Source: an uncultured Mucilaginibacter sp. (GTDB lineage Bacteria > Bacteroidota > Bacteroidia > Sphingobacteriales > Sphingobacteriaceae). Taken from it: a stretch of DNA of 46,022 nucleotides. The first letter of the stretch is position 1, and every line of letters begins with the position of its first letter. This document shows positions 1 to 7,714 of the stretch, piece by piece. The notes below the pieces were generated by a model. It searched no databases. It was not told the DNA's origin and saw only the letters and a list, made by a program, of their open reading frames with translations. Both the position numbers and the translations under genes were made by a program. The stretch covers positions 1 to 46,022 of the forward strand of contig NZ_CAIWNH010000478.1 in assembly GCF_903913935.1 (NCBI RefSeq). The letters are read 5' to 3'.

Positions 1-59
1 AAACCCCTCTCCGTCGTTTTTACCCACCCATACAAATCATTCATATACTGTGGATGATC
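1..59 (-). pseudogene. Detached C-terminal tail of a TPR-protein paralogue
   Basis: Read on the minus strand, these bases translate to DHPQYMNDLYGWVKTTERG, which closely matches the last residues of the TPR protein at 797-1813 (DHPQNMNDLDEWVKTTERS). At DNA level, bases 11-59 match 811-859 at 44 of 49 positions, an offset of exactly 800. The frame runs off the left edge of the window. On the other side the upstream TPR body is missing, because a DUF6624 gene ends at 101. It therefore looks like a leftover of a tandem duplication or of an insertion between duplicated ends. It could instead be the end of an unusual gene continuing to the left. Confidence 0.5.
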
Positions 60-100
60 TGTCATCCGTGTTCTTAAGAAGATAATTTTAAGATCATCCT

Positions 101-754
101 TTATTGTATATCAGCTAATTTCAAAACCTTGTAGGTAATGTGCATCACTTTAGCATTTTCCTCAACAGTTGATTCCAGCCCGGCCTTCTTACGGCGTTCA
201 TTTACCGTTTCCGCATCCTTTATTGGCCATATAAAGCAAACATATTCCTGCGAACCGTGAGGTTTACTGCATACGGCCTGTGTACCATATATCTGTTCTT
301 TTTTCTGGCTTACCAACTGCTGATCAACCATCATCGCATAATATTTGTAAAAGAGCTCACCATTTTCCGCCGCTTTTTTTATAACAGGCATATATTTGAA
401 TTTATCATTGGCGTGCTGAATCACGTACCAGGCCACTTCTATAGTGCCGGGTCCTACAAGCGTTTTGCCAGGGTAGCCATAAATCTTAAATATGCTATCC
501 ACAAAGACAACATTCAAGGAATCAATGCGATCCTGCTCCTTCCAAATCTTCGCATAAAGCACTTGGTCGTTCGCAGAATAGCCTTGAACGGTGGTATCCC
601 TTTTTAAAGGATCAATCAAAGGATGTAAATCATGTCGGCGCGTTTCAAGAATCATAATGCTATCCAGCTGTTTTTTCAGTGTGATATTTATTTTGTCCTG
701 GCCAAATACAATGCCCGAAGTGAAAACTAATAGTGCAAGGATGAGGTTTTTCAT
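101..754 (-). CDS. DUF6624 family secreted protein
   Basis: A 217-residue protein with an N-terminal signal peptide (MKNLILALLVFTSGIVFGQ), so it is probably exported. The middle and C-terminal half carry the pattern I associate with DUF6624: GYPGKTLVGPGTIEVAWYVI, then QHANDKFKYMPVI, an AMMVDQ stretch and the QIYGTQ motif near residue 158. The molecular function of this family is not known to me. It starts at an ATG at 754. It lies between a duplicated TPR-gene tail on its 3' side (1-59) and the complete TPR gene on its 5' side, so it may be part of the segment brought in or duplicated there. Family assignment is from motif memory, not from a search. Confidence 0.75.
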   Translation of the reverse strand: MKNLILALLVFTSGIVFGQDKINITLKKQLDSIMILETRRHDLHPLIDPLKRDTTVQGYSANDQVLYAKIWKEQDRIDSLNVVFVDSIFKIYGYPGKTLVGPGTIEVAWYVIQHANDKFKYMPVIKKAAENGELFYKYYAMMVDQQLVSQKKEQIYGTQAVCSKPHGSQEYVCFIWPIKDAETVNERRKKAGLESTVEENAKVMHITYKVLKLADIQ

Positions 755-796
755 GAAATGGATTTTAATAAAGATAGGTTAATAAAGACAAAAAGT

Positions 797-1813
797 TCAA
801 AAGCTTCTTTCCGTTGTTTTCACCCACTCATCCAAATCATTCATATTCTGTGGATGATCACTAATCCATTTGGCGCTTTCGGCGTTCCCCGGATTGAGCA
901 TCCTGGCAAAGGCCGGCATATCGGGTGATTGCGCCAACTGGTAGAAATAATCGGCAAAGTATTTTCTGAACGCAGGATCAGCATTTTGTTTATCGGCTAA
1001 TTGGCCAATGGCGGTAAAAATATTGGTTAACTGCGCGGTTAATTGGTCGGCCGGGGTGGAGTATTTCTTTTTATTTGCATCAGCAATGGCTTTAGTGATG
1101 GCGTTGTTCAAGGCGATACTGTTAGCATCCACCATTAGCACGGGTGTGCCGGCGGGCGGCCTTAAAATACCGCCCTGTAAAATGTGTGTTATGTTTCCAT
1201 ACGCCTCCGTAGTTCGGGTGGTGTTAGGCTCAAGCAGGATAAAGCTGCATAAACCCAGCAAAGCATTGGCCCTTTTATTTTGATGAAAACAAACCAGGGC
1301 GTACATGCGCTGGGTGCTGGCGTGTTTGGGGTCCAGCTTCATCGACTCGATAGCGCATTTTTCCGCCCCGGCATAATTTCTATCTCTAAAATAAACCAGC
1401 CCTAAATTGTAGTAAATGCTCTGGTATTTAGGGTCGAGTTTTAAGCCCGCCTTAAAGGCTTCAATGGCTTTGGCCGAATCGTGTTCTTTATCATAGATGC
1501 TGCCCAAAAGGTCATAAGCCCAAATGGTGATGGAACTGTTGGAGTTAATAACTTTTTGTAAATATGGTATACCTTCCTTTCCCCTCTCTGACGCCAGCAG
1601 GGAAAAAGCCATGCCATAATTCGCATAAATATTCTCCGGATCCAGTTTTAAAGCCTGGGTATATTTGTCGACAGCCTCGCTATATTTTCCGCCCTTGTTC
1701 AGTTGTACTGCTTCTTTTGTGAGTGATTGGGCATCAACCGGATCCTGGGCAAAGCCGGCTTTAGCAATTACCATTAAAACAAAGAATACCAGGAAAAAGC
1801 GAAACGATTTCAT
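797..1813 (-). CDS. Secreted tetratricopeptide repeat protein
   Basis: 338 residues with a signal peptide (first about 22 residues, ending AGFAQ) followed by at least four TPR units between residues 28 and 190. Typical TPR phrases are YSEAVDKYTQALKLDPENIY, AIEAFKAGLKLDPKYQSIYY and AEKCAIESMKLDPKHAS. The C-terminal 140 residues are not TPR and resemble no family I can name. TPR arrays are protein-protein interaction scaffolds; the export signal suggests a periplasmic or surface role. The start is the ATG at 1813; no TAnnTTTG box is visible just upstream. Its last codons are duplicated at 1-59. Confidence 0.85.
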   Translation of the reverse strand: MKSFRFFLVFFVLMVIAKAGFAQDPVDAQSLTKEAVQLNKGGKYSEAVDKYTQALKLDPENIYANYGMAFSLLASERGKEGIPYLQKVINSNSSITIWAYDLLGSIYDKEHDSAKAIEAFKAGLKLDPKYQSIYYNLGLVYFRDRNYAGAEKCAIESMKLDPKHASTQRMYALVCFHQNKRANALLGLCSFILLEPNTTRTTEAYGNITHILQGGILRPPAGTPVLMVDANSIALNNAITKAIADANKKKYSTPADQLTAQLTNIFTAIGQLADKQNADPAFRKYFADYFYQLAQSPDMPAFARMLNPGNAESAKWISDHPQNMNDLDEWVKTTERSF

Positions 1814-1925
1814 GGTTAAATTTAATCAGATGTTAACCAAATTGAAAATAATTAAAACATTATGTTAAACATGCGGGTATAATTTCTAATTTTTGCATCC
1901 GTTCTAATGTGTGGGATATTTATTT

Positions 1926-3143
1926 ATGAGATTTGTGTATAAAGCTGTTTTAATTTCTGCCATCTGCTTGTTTTCTTTAAGCTCCTGTACGTCGGGTGCA
2001 AATAAAAATAAAAAAGATAGTGAGCCCGTTAAGCCTGCCGGCCCGATGGATACCAAAGCCCTGCTGGCCTACGACCCCAAAAATGCCGATAAAAAGATTG
2101 ATGCCGTAATGGAGCAATTGCACCGTACGCGGGCTTTTAATGGTAACGTTCTTGTGGCCAAACATGGCAAAATTATTTACGAAAATGCCATTGGCTGGGC
2201 CGATTACCTGCGCCGCAAAGAATTAAATATCAACTCGCAGTTTGAGCTGGCATCCGTTACCAAAACATTTACCTCCACCGCCATACTGATGCTGATGGAA
2301 CAAGGTAAGCTTTCGTTAAATGATGACGTAAAAAAATACTTCCCTGATTTTCCGTACGATGGTATTACCATTCGTTTGTTGCTTACCCATCGCTCGGGGA
2401 TGATGAACTATGTTTATTTTACCGATGATTTGTACCGCGCTGAACACCGTGACCAACGCAAAGGCCTTACCAATGCACAGGAAATGGCGCTCATTGCCCA
2501 ATATAAACCGCGCCCGTTTAATAAGCCCGACAAACGCTTTTTATACAATAACTCCAACTTTATGGTGCTGGGCTCCATTATTGAAAAAGTTACCGGTCAG
2601 TCCTACGCTGATTTCGTGAAAACACATATTTTTATCCCGGCTGGAATGGCACATACTGCCGTTTATTCAAAAGCGGTTTACGAAAAAATCCCGGTTGATG
2701 TGGTAGGGCACGACAGGGGACAATGGCGTTATTCGGTAGCGCAAAACTTCCTGGATGGCCCTGTAGGGGATAAAGGCATTTACAGCACTGTTGGCGACCT
2801 ATATTTATACGACAGAGCGTTGCGCCAGGGCCGACTGCTAAAACAGGCCACTATGGACTCTGCTTATGTTCCGCGTAACCCAATGCTGCATGGCCATTTT
2901 AGTTATGGCTATGGCTGGCGGATTTTTGAAGCACCAGGCAAACAGGTGATCTATCATACCGGCTGGTGGCATGGTTTCAGGCATATTTACTTACGGGATA
3001 TTAAGGATGATATCACCATTGTATTGCTGTCAAACCTTTCAAACGGGAGTTTGCTAAAATTGGATGATCTTTTTAACGCAGCCGGTATGCCAATCGTTAG
3101 AAAGAGCGCCTATAAAGGTAATGGAGATACGAGTGATGATTAA
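1926..3143 (+). CDS. Serine hydrolase lipoprotein, class C beta-lactamase/DD-peptidase fold
   Basis: 405 residues from the ATG at 1926; an in-frame GTG at 1911 would add five residues before the signal sequence and is less likely. The N-terminus is a lipoprotein signal with lipobox LSSC, so the enzyme is probably anchored on the cell envelope. The class C/penicillin-binding-protein motifs are present: SVTK (nucleophile Ser about residue 110, Lys 113), a Tyr-x-Asn element in FLYNNSNFMVLG, and the HTGWWHGF motif near the C-terminus. Such proteins hydrolyse amide or ester bonds in peptidoglycan peptides, D-amino acid compounds or small esters. The substrate cannot be deduced here, and antibiotic resistance should not be assumed. 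The gene ends at the edge of the 3144-3240 inverted repeat. Confidence 0.88.
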   Translation: MRFVYKAVLISAICLFSLSSCTSGANKNKKDSEPVKPAGPMDTKALLAYDPKNADKKIDAVMEQLHRTRAFNGNVLVAKHGKIIYENAIGWADYLRRKELNINSQFELASVTKTFTSTAILMLMEQGKLSLNDDVKKYFPDFPYDGITIRLLLTHRSGMMNYVYFTDDLYRAEHRDQRKGLTNAQEMALIAQYKPRPFNKPDKRFLYNNSNFMVLGSIIEKVTGQSYADFVKTHIFIPAGMAHTAVYSKAVYEKIPVDVVGHDRGQWRYSVAQNFLDGPVGDKGIYSTVGDLYLYDRALRQGRLLKQATMDSAYVPRNPMLHGHFSYGYGWRIFEAPGKQVIYHTGWWHGFRHIYLRDIKDDITIVLLSNLSNGSLLKLDDLFNAAGMPIVRKSAYKGNGDTSDD

Positions 3144-3240
3144 TGTGCAGATATGCAGATGCGTGGATGTGCAGATGAAGAATTAATCGATACTGCCCAA
3201 TCATCAAAATAATCTGCACATTTGCACATACGCACATCAG
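3144..3240. repeat. Iterated-word inverted repeat, word GTGCAGAT/GCAGATGT
   Basis: The left part (3144-3178) repeats GTGCAGAT-like words: GTGCAGATATGCAGATG, then GGATGTGCAGATG. The right part (3211-3239) carries the complement (AATCTGCACATTTGCACATA...). ATGTGCAGAT on the left is matched perfectly by ATCTGCACAT on the right. It fills the whole gap between the beta-lactamase-like gene and ybaB. The same word builds the hairpin at 35861-36008. Confidence 0.75.
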
Positions 3241-3244
3241 AAAT

Positions 3245-3544
3245 ATGTTTGATAAACTAATGCAGGCCCAGCAAAAAGCGGGCGAAGTAAAAAAGAGGCT
3301 GGATGCCATTACCGTAACCGGCGTTGCTGAGGGCGGCAAAATTTCTGTTACTGCTAACGGGAATAAAGTGGTTCAATCCATTGTAATTGACGATCACCTT
3401 TTTAACGAGGGCGATAAAGAGCAATTGGAAGAACTGCTGATCATCGCGATAAATAAGGCTATGGAACAGGCGGACAATGTAAGCCAGACTGAAATGGCCG
3501 CGATGACCAAAGAAATGTTTGGCGGGCTTGGCGGAATGTTTTAA
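3245..3544 (+). CDS. ybaB: YbaB/EbfC nucleoid-associated protein
   Basis: A 99-residue protein of the usual YbaB/EbfC length, with the family pattern of a short N-terminal helix (LMQAQQKAGEVKKRLD), a beta-sheet core (VTGVAEGGKISVTANGNKVV) and a C-terminal helix with the glycine-rich end MFGGLGGMF. Family members are dimers that bind DNA and bridge the nucleoid. In many bacteria the gene sits by dnaX-recR, but neither is adjacent here. The start ATG at 3245 directly follows the 3144-3240 inverted repeat, so the repeat would form part of any leader transcript. Confidence 0.92.
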   Translation: MFDKLMQAQQKAGEVKKRLDAITVTGVAEGGKISVTANGNKVVQSIVIDDHLFNEGDKEQLEELLIIAINKAMEQADNVSQTEMAAMTKEMFGGLGGMF

Positions 3545-3570
3545 AAACTTTACAAACAGGGTACACAAAG

Positions 3571-3662
3571 TTTTTGAATATTGGATGCCGAATAACGAAT
3601 TTTGAAGCGTCGAATTTGTTCAATCGATAATCTAAATTTAATATTCTTTATTCGATATTTAA
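3571..3662. repeat. Iterated-word imperfect inverted repeat, word CGAATAACGAAT
   Basis: The left half (3575-3618) reads GAATATTGGATGCCGAATAA then CGAATTTTGAAGCGTCGAAT; the right half (3622-3660) is an imperfect complement (ATCGATAATC, ATATTCTTTATTCGATAT). The word CGAATAACGAA at 3589-3599 recurs at 43516-43526. It lies between ybaB and the UPF0173 hydrolase. Confidence 0.5.
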
Positions 3663-3680
3663 ACAAAAGATCCTATCTGT

Positions 3681-4358
3681 ATGAAAATCACTTATTATGG
3701 CCATTCCTCTTTTGAGGTGGAAACTGGCGGCAAAAAATTACTTTTTGATCCTTTTATTTCTCACAATGCCCTGGCGGCGGCAATTGATATCAATAGCTTA
3801 AAACCTGATTACATTTTGCTTTCCCATGGGCATGGCGACCACATGGCCGATCTGGAACCGATTCAAAAAAACAGCGGAGCGAAGGTTATTTGCATTGCCG
3901 ATATCGCGGGCTGGTTAAATAACAAAGGGATCGACAACGTGCATGGTATGAATTTCGGCGGTGGCTTTAATTTTGATTTCGGCAGGGTAAAAATGGTTTA
4001 CGCGCTACATTCCAGTTCAATGCCGGATGGCGCTTATGGCGGTAACCCGGCCGGCTTTGTGATCATTTCTGAAGGGAAAAAGCTTTATTTTGCAGGTGAT
4101 ACCGCGCTCACATTTGACATGAAACTGCTGGCCGATGAAAATCTTGATTGCGCAATTTTACCTATCGGCGACAACTACACCATGGGTGCAGATGATGCCA
4201 TAAAAGCGGCGGGCTTCGTCAACTGCAAAAATGTTATAGGGATGCATTACGATACGTTTCCGGTTATTAAAATCGATAAAAACGAAGTGAGCGAAAAGTT
4301 TGAAAAAGCAGGTCTTAATTTATCGTTGCTTCCCATAGGGGGCAGCTTAACTATTTAA
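3681..4358 (+). CDS. UPF0173 family metal-dependent hydrolase
   Basis: 225 residues of the metallo-beta-lactamase fold, UPF0173/YtkL type. It opens with MKITYYGHSSFEV, has the metal-binding motif LLSHGHGDHMAD around residue 50, a second metal ligand region FAGDTALTFDM near 135 and a late His in IGMHYDTFP. Together these give the two-metal site of a hydrolase; the physiological substrate of the family is not established to my knowledge. It is a soluble cytoplasmic protein of standard length. Transcription probably ends at the strong hairpin at 4357-4400. Confidence 0.9.
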   Translation: MKITYYGHSSFEVETGGKKLLFDPFISHNALAAAIDINSLKPDYILLSHGHGDHMADLEPIQKNSGAKVICIADIAGWLNNKGIDNVHGMNFGGGFNFDFGRVKMVYALHSSSMPDGAYGGNPAGFVIISEGKKLYFAGDTALTFDMKLLADENLDCAILPIGDNYTMGADDAIKAAGFVNCKNVIGMHYDTFPVIKIDKNEVSEKFEKAGLNLSLLPIGGSLTI

Positions 4359-4400
4359 AACAAAAAAGCTCCCCGGTTTTGCGGGGAGCTTTTTTGTTTT
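4357..4400. terminator. Rho-independent terminator, bidirectional
   Basis: A perfect stem with arms 4357-4375 and 4382-4400 (core AAAAAAGCTCCCCG / CGGGGAGCTTTTTT) and loop GTTTTG. A U-run is formed on both strands, so it can stop the hydrolase transcript rightwards and any transcript coming leftwards past glgC. Confidence 0.93.
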
Positions 4401-4415
4401 GTTACTGCTGTTTAA

Positions 4416-4553
4416 TTTGCTGGTTTATGGAAAGGCGGACAATACGGCTATCCGCTAACCATTGTATGGACTGGTTATATGCAAGTTATTATCTCCCGGC
4501 AAAAGGAATCTATAGAAGTGCTCAGGAATAAGTTGAATCAGCTTGATAAATGA
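4416..4553 (+). pseudogene. Possible gene remnant, about 45 codons
   Basis: In the gap between the terminator and glgC one frame reads without a stop from 4416 to the TGA at 4551-4553. It gives protein-like sequence such as GLWKGGQYGYPLTIVWTGY and SRQKESIEVLRNKLNQLDK. It has no start codon before an internal ATG and no recognisable family. It may be the 3' end of a lost gene, or chance. The last 20 bases fall in the left arm of the inverted repeat at 4531-4600. Confidence 0.25.
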
Positions 4554-4634
4554 TGATTTGAACAATCCACATTTATCAAGCCAATCCTCTTAATTCAACT
4601 ATGTTATTGACTAAATCCGAAATCGAATATTCGA
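4531..4634. repeat. Interrupted inverted repeat plus short palindrome before glgC 3' end
   Basis: AGTTGAAT (4531-4538) and GCTTGATAAATG (4541-4552) are matched exactly by CATTTATCAAGC (4570-4581) and ATTCAACT (4593-4600); the inner spacers differ in length. Just beyond, ATCCGAAATCGAA (4615-4627) runs into the perfect palindrome TCGAATATTCGA (4623-4634). The ATCCGAAATCGAA word recurs at 12195-12207. It could act as a glgC terminator, but it has no U-run. Confidence 0.6.
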
Positions 4635-4643
4635 GATCTGAAA

Positions 4644-5906
4644 TTATATTACCGTTCCGTTTGGTATAACCGCTCTTTTTTTAACAATCACGATACCATC
4701 CTGAACCACGTAAGGGCCGTAATCACCGTTCTCCAGCTTTTCGCCGCAATTTATTTGAACGTCATCGCCTATATAAGTGTTTTTGTCGATAATAGCGTTT
4801 TTGATATGGCACCGGTCGCCAATGCCCATTAAGGGTGTCTGGCTTAAATGCGATTCCTCGATCTGTTCAAGGGTTTGGTAATTATCGCTACCCATCACAT
4901 AACAGTTTTCAATAATGGTTTCGAAACCGAGACGCGTACGAACGCCGATAACGGACCGGGTAATGTGGCTGGCATTGATGATACAACCATCGGCGATGAT
5001 CACTTTATCCACGTGGGTCCCCGACATTTTTGACGGCGGCAACATACGTGCCCGGGTGTATATCGGGTGCTTGTCAAACAAATTAAATTGCGGGATATCA
5101 TCTGTCAGGCCAAGGTTAGCATCAAAAAATGAAGGGATGGTACCGATGTCTGTCCAGTAACCTTCGTACTGGTAACTTAATACGCGATGATCCGTGATGG
5201 ACTGTGGTATAATTTCCTTACCAAAATCCGTGCGCTCATTTCCCTGCAAAAGGTCATATAAAAGTTTGCGGTTAAACAGGTAAATCCCCATTGATGCCAG
5301 GTAAACCCTGCCCTCTGCGGCCATTTGCGGGCTCACTTCCGATGCCCAGCTTTCGAAATTGGTTTTCGGTTTTTCAACGAATGCAGAAACCATGCTATTT
5401 TCATCCGTTTTTAATATGCCAAATCCAGGCACATCGTTTGCATGAACCGGGATGGTGGCAATGGAGATTTCTGCATTTTTTTCAATATGCTCATTAATCA
5501 TCGCCTCAAAGTCCATCTGGTACAGCTGGTCGCCTGAAAGGATCAGTACATATTCAAATTCATGTACGGCAAGGTGATGCAAACTCTGCCTCACCGCGTC
5601 AGCGGTTCCCTGGTACCAGGCCACACTTGAGGGCGTTTGCTCAGCGGCCAGGATGTCAACAAAAGCCTCGCTGAAACTGCTAAAATGGTAAGTGTTTTTG
5701 ATGTGCTTATTTAACGATGCCGAATTAAATTGCGTTAATACGTAAATCCGGTGAATACCCGAATTAAGGCAATTTGAAATAGGGATATCCACCAGCCTGT
5801 ATTTACCTGCAATAGGAACAGCTGGTTTTGAACGTGTTGCGGTTAACGGAGATAACCGGCTTCCCTGGCCACCGCCAAGTACAATGCAAATTACTTTTGA
5901 GGTCAT
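4644..5906 (-). CDS. glgC: Glucose-1-phosphate adenylyltransferase
   Basis: 420 residues, full length for GlgC. It makes ADP-glucose from ATP and glucose 1-phosphate, the committed step of bacterial glycogen synthesis. The nucleotidyltransferase signature GGGQGSRLSPLTATRSKPAV is at the N-terminus, followed by YRLVDIPISNCLNSG and the sugar-phosphate motif FVEKP; the C-terminal third is a left-handed beta-helix of hexapeptide type (HIKNAIIDKNTYIGDDVQIN). Its ATG overlaps the stop of glgA in an ATGA tetranucleotide (5903-5906), so the two are translationally coupled. The stop lies just beyond the 4531-4634 repeats. Confidence 0.96.
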   Translation of the reverse strand: MTSKVICIVLGGGQGSRLSPLTATRSKPAVPIAGKYRLVDIPISNCLNSGIHRIYVLTQFNSASLNKHIKNTYHFSSFSEAFVDILAAEQTPSSVAWYQGTADAVRQSLHHLAVHEFEYVLILSGDQLYQMDFEAMINEHIEKNAEISIATIPVHANDVPGFGILKTDENSMVSAFVEKPKTNFESWASEVSPQMAAEGRVYLASMGIYLFNRKLLYDLLQGNERTDFGKEIIPQSITDHRVLSYQYEGYWTDIGTIPSFFDANLGLTDDIPQFNLFDKHPIYTRARMLPPSKMSGTHVDKVIIADGCIINASHITRSVIGVRTRLGFETIIENCYVMGSDNYQTLEQIEESHLSQTPLMGIGDRCHIKNAIIDKNTYIGDDVQINCGEKLENGDYGPYVVQDGIVIVKKRAVIPNGTVI

Positions 5907-7327
5907 ATTATTGGATTTAAGCTTTCATAAAGGTTTATATACTCTTTGGCTGAACGATCCCAGGAGAAATCGAGTGCCATCATTATTTTTCGCAAATGTT
6001 GTACGTGTTTAGTGTTTTCGAAGAGCGTTAAGGCCCGGCTTATCGCATCGCAAATATCATCAATGCTGGCATTATTATAGCTGATACCATAGCCGCCTTC
6101 ATCGCCAAAATCGATAACAGTATCTTTCAAACCGCCAGTGCTCCTCACCATGGGTAAAGTTCCGTAGCGCAGGGCATACAGCTGGTTAAGCCCGCAAGGC
6201 TCAACCCTTGAAGGCATCAATAAAAAGTCTGACCCGGCATAGATCAGGTGCGCCAAGGCTTCATCGTAACCGATAAAAACATTGCACTGTTCGTGGTAAA
6301 TTGTCTTTAAATGTAGCAGGGCATTTTCAACACCTTTTTCGCCTGCTCCCAAAATCAGCATATCAAATTTGCCCGGATGCTCGTTAAAGCTTCTTTCAAG
6401 CGCGGCCGGCAAAATGTCGGCGCCTTTTTCAAAAACAAGCCTGCCAATGAATGATATCAACGGTTTTTCAGGCGTAAAGTCAAACCTTTCGCAAAGGGCT
6501 TGTTTATCGGCCTGTTTCCCTTTGGTTATTTGTTTGATGGAGAATTTATGCGGGATCATTGGGTCCTTATTGGGGTCCCATATCTCCGTGTCAATCCCAT
6601 TAATAATGCCGCATCCTTTTGCCCGCTCAAGGTAAAATAAATATTCCAGGCCGTTGGAACTGATTGAAAGCTCCTGCAAATAACTTGGAGATACGGTGGT
6701 AAAACGCCAGCAGCATTTTACCGCTGAAGCCAGCGGGTTAATGGTTCCGCCCCAATCCAGCAGGCCCGTTTTGGTGATGTCTATTTCAGGCAGGTACGAC
6801 AGCTTATCCCATCCGAAAGCGCCGTGGTATTGCCCGTTATGTATGGTGAGGATGGTTGGCACATTTGCCAGCCGGGTATACAGTTTTGAATGTTGTAATA
6901 AAAATGGAACCAGCCCCGAGTGGTGATCATGACAATGGATCAGGTCGGGCGTTTGCTGCGAATAGCTGATCCAGTCGAGAAAAGCGATCTGGAAGGCGAT
7001 GAATTGTTCCGTTTCATCAGGGTATTGGTAAACTTCTTCCCGGTCAATTAAACCGGGGATCTTTACCAGGTACAATTCAAAACCCAGTTTATCGGTTCTC
7101 TCTTTTAGTATCTCAAAATACAAACGGCGGGTACCCAGCAGGGTTGAGGCCTGGAAAACGGTATCAAAATGATTTTCCTGTACAAACCGGCGGTTGTAAT
7201 AAGGCATAACAACAGCTGCCTTTAAACCCAACAGGTTTTGGTATTTAGGCAACGCGCCCACCACATCGGCAAGACCGCCAACCTTGGCAACTGGATAACA
7301 TTCGGCACTCAGGTGAAAAACTCTCAT
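5903..7327 (-). CDS. glgA: Glycogen synthase (ADP-glucose type)
   Basis: 474 residues from the ATG at 7327; an in-frame TTG one codon earlier (7330) is unlikely. It is a GT5 glycosyltransferase with a GT-B fold that transfers glucose from ADP-glucose to the growing alpha-1,4 glucan. Signatures are the N-terminal KVGGLADVVGALPK loop that binds ADP, HCHDHHSGLVPF, LTIHNGQYHG, and the C-terminal MPSRVEPCGLNQLYALRYG with the catalytic Glu. It is the first gene of a glgA-glgC operon. No TAnnTTTG box could be found in the 390 bases upstream, so its promoter is not identified. Confidence 0.96.
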   Translation of the reverse strand: MRVFHLSAECYPVAKVGGLADVVGALPKYQNLLGLKAAVVMPYYNRRFVQENHFDTVFQASTLLGTRRLYFEILKERTDKLGFELYLVKIPGLIDREEVYQYPDETEQFIAFQIAFLDWISYSQQTPDLIHCHDHHSGLVPFLLQHSKLYTRLANVPTILTIHNGQYHGAFGWDKLSYLPEIDITKTGLLDWGGTINPLASAVKCCWRFTTVSPSYLQELSISSNGLEYLFYLERAKGCGIINGIDTEIWDPNKDPMIPHKFSIKQITKGKQADKQALCERFDFTPEKPLISFIGRLVFEKGADILPAALERSFNEHPGKFDMLILGAGEKGVENALLHLKTIYHEQCNVFIGYDEALAHLIYAGSDFLLMPSRVEPCGLNQLYALRYGTLPMVRSTGGLKDTVIDFGDEGGYGISYNNASIDDICDAISRALTLFENTKHVQHLRKIMMALDFSWDRSAKEYINLYESLNPII

Positions 7328-7714
7328 CAAAAATATTATTGGCTCAATTTAAGCAAAGTAACCATCAAATAAACAAATGTGTCCTGATATAATTTTTAAA
7401 AAATTATTTTTATTAATTGTTCAGCGGGCGGGGCTGTTGATTTTGAAATTAGAATTTAAAGGTTACTTTCTTTAGTAAATCTTCATAAAAATGCGCTTTT
7501 TGACAATATTTTTTATGGAAATGTAAATATGTTATATCGTTTTTTAGCCCAAAACTGTCATCGCAAGAAGCCAGCCGGCCTATTGGCGGAGTATGATGAG
7601 GCAATCCCATCTTGTTACACAAACCATTTACGTGACAAAGATCACCACTGGAGATTTACGCTTTGATCTGCAAATTTTTATTAATCAATTTCTTAACCCT
7701 ACGCTGCCACCACC
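7328..7714. other. Intergenic region between divergent ends of glgA (5') and polA (3')
   Basis: 387 bases without a convincing gene. It must hold the glgA promoter, which I cannot recognise. Bases 7556-7613 contain GTCATCGCAAGAAG, then GATGAGGCAATCCCATC, which resemble a decayed copy of the REP-like element seen complete at 17011-17104 (GTCATTGCGAGGAGG ... GAAGCAACCTCG). The similarity is partial. Nothing else stands out. Confidence 0.4.

Noticed and set aside
1926-3143. Calling the class C-type gene a beta-lactamase resistance gene
   Set aside because: The motifs fit the wider serine hydrolase/DD-peptidase family and the lipoprotein anchor is unlike AmpC; resistance cannot be inferred from these motifs.
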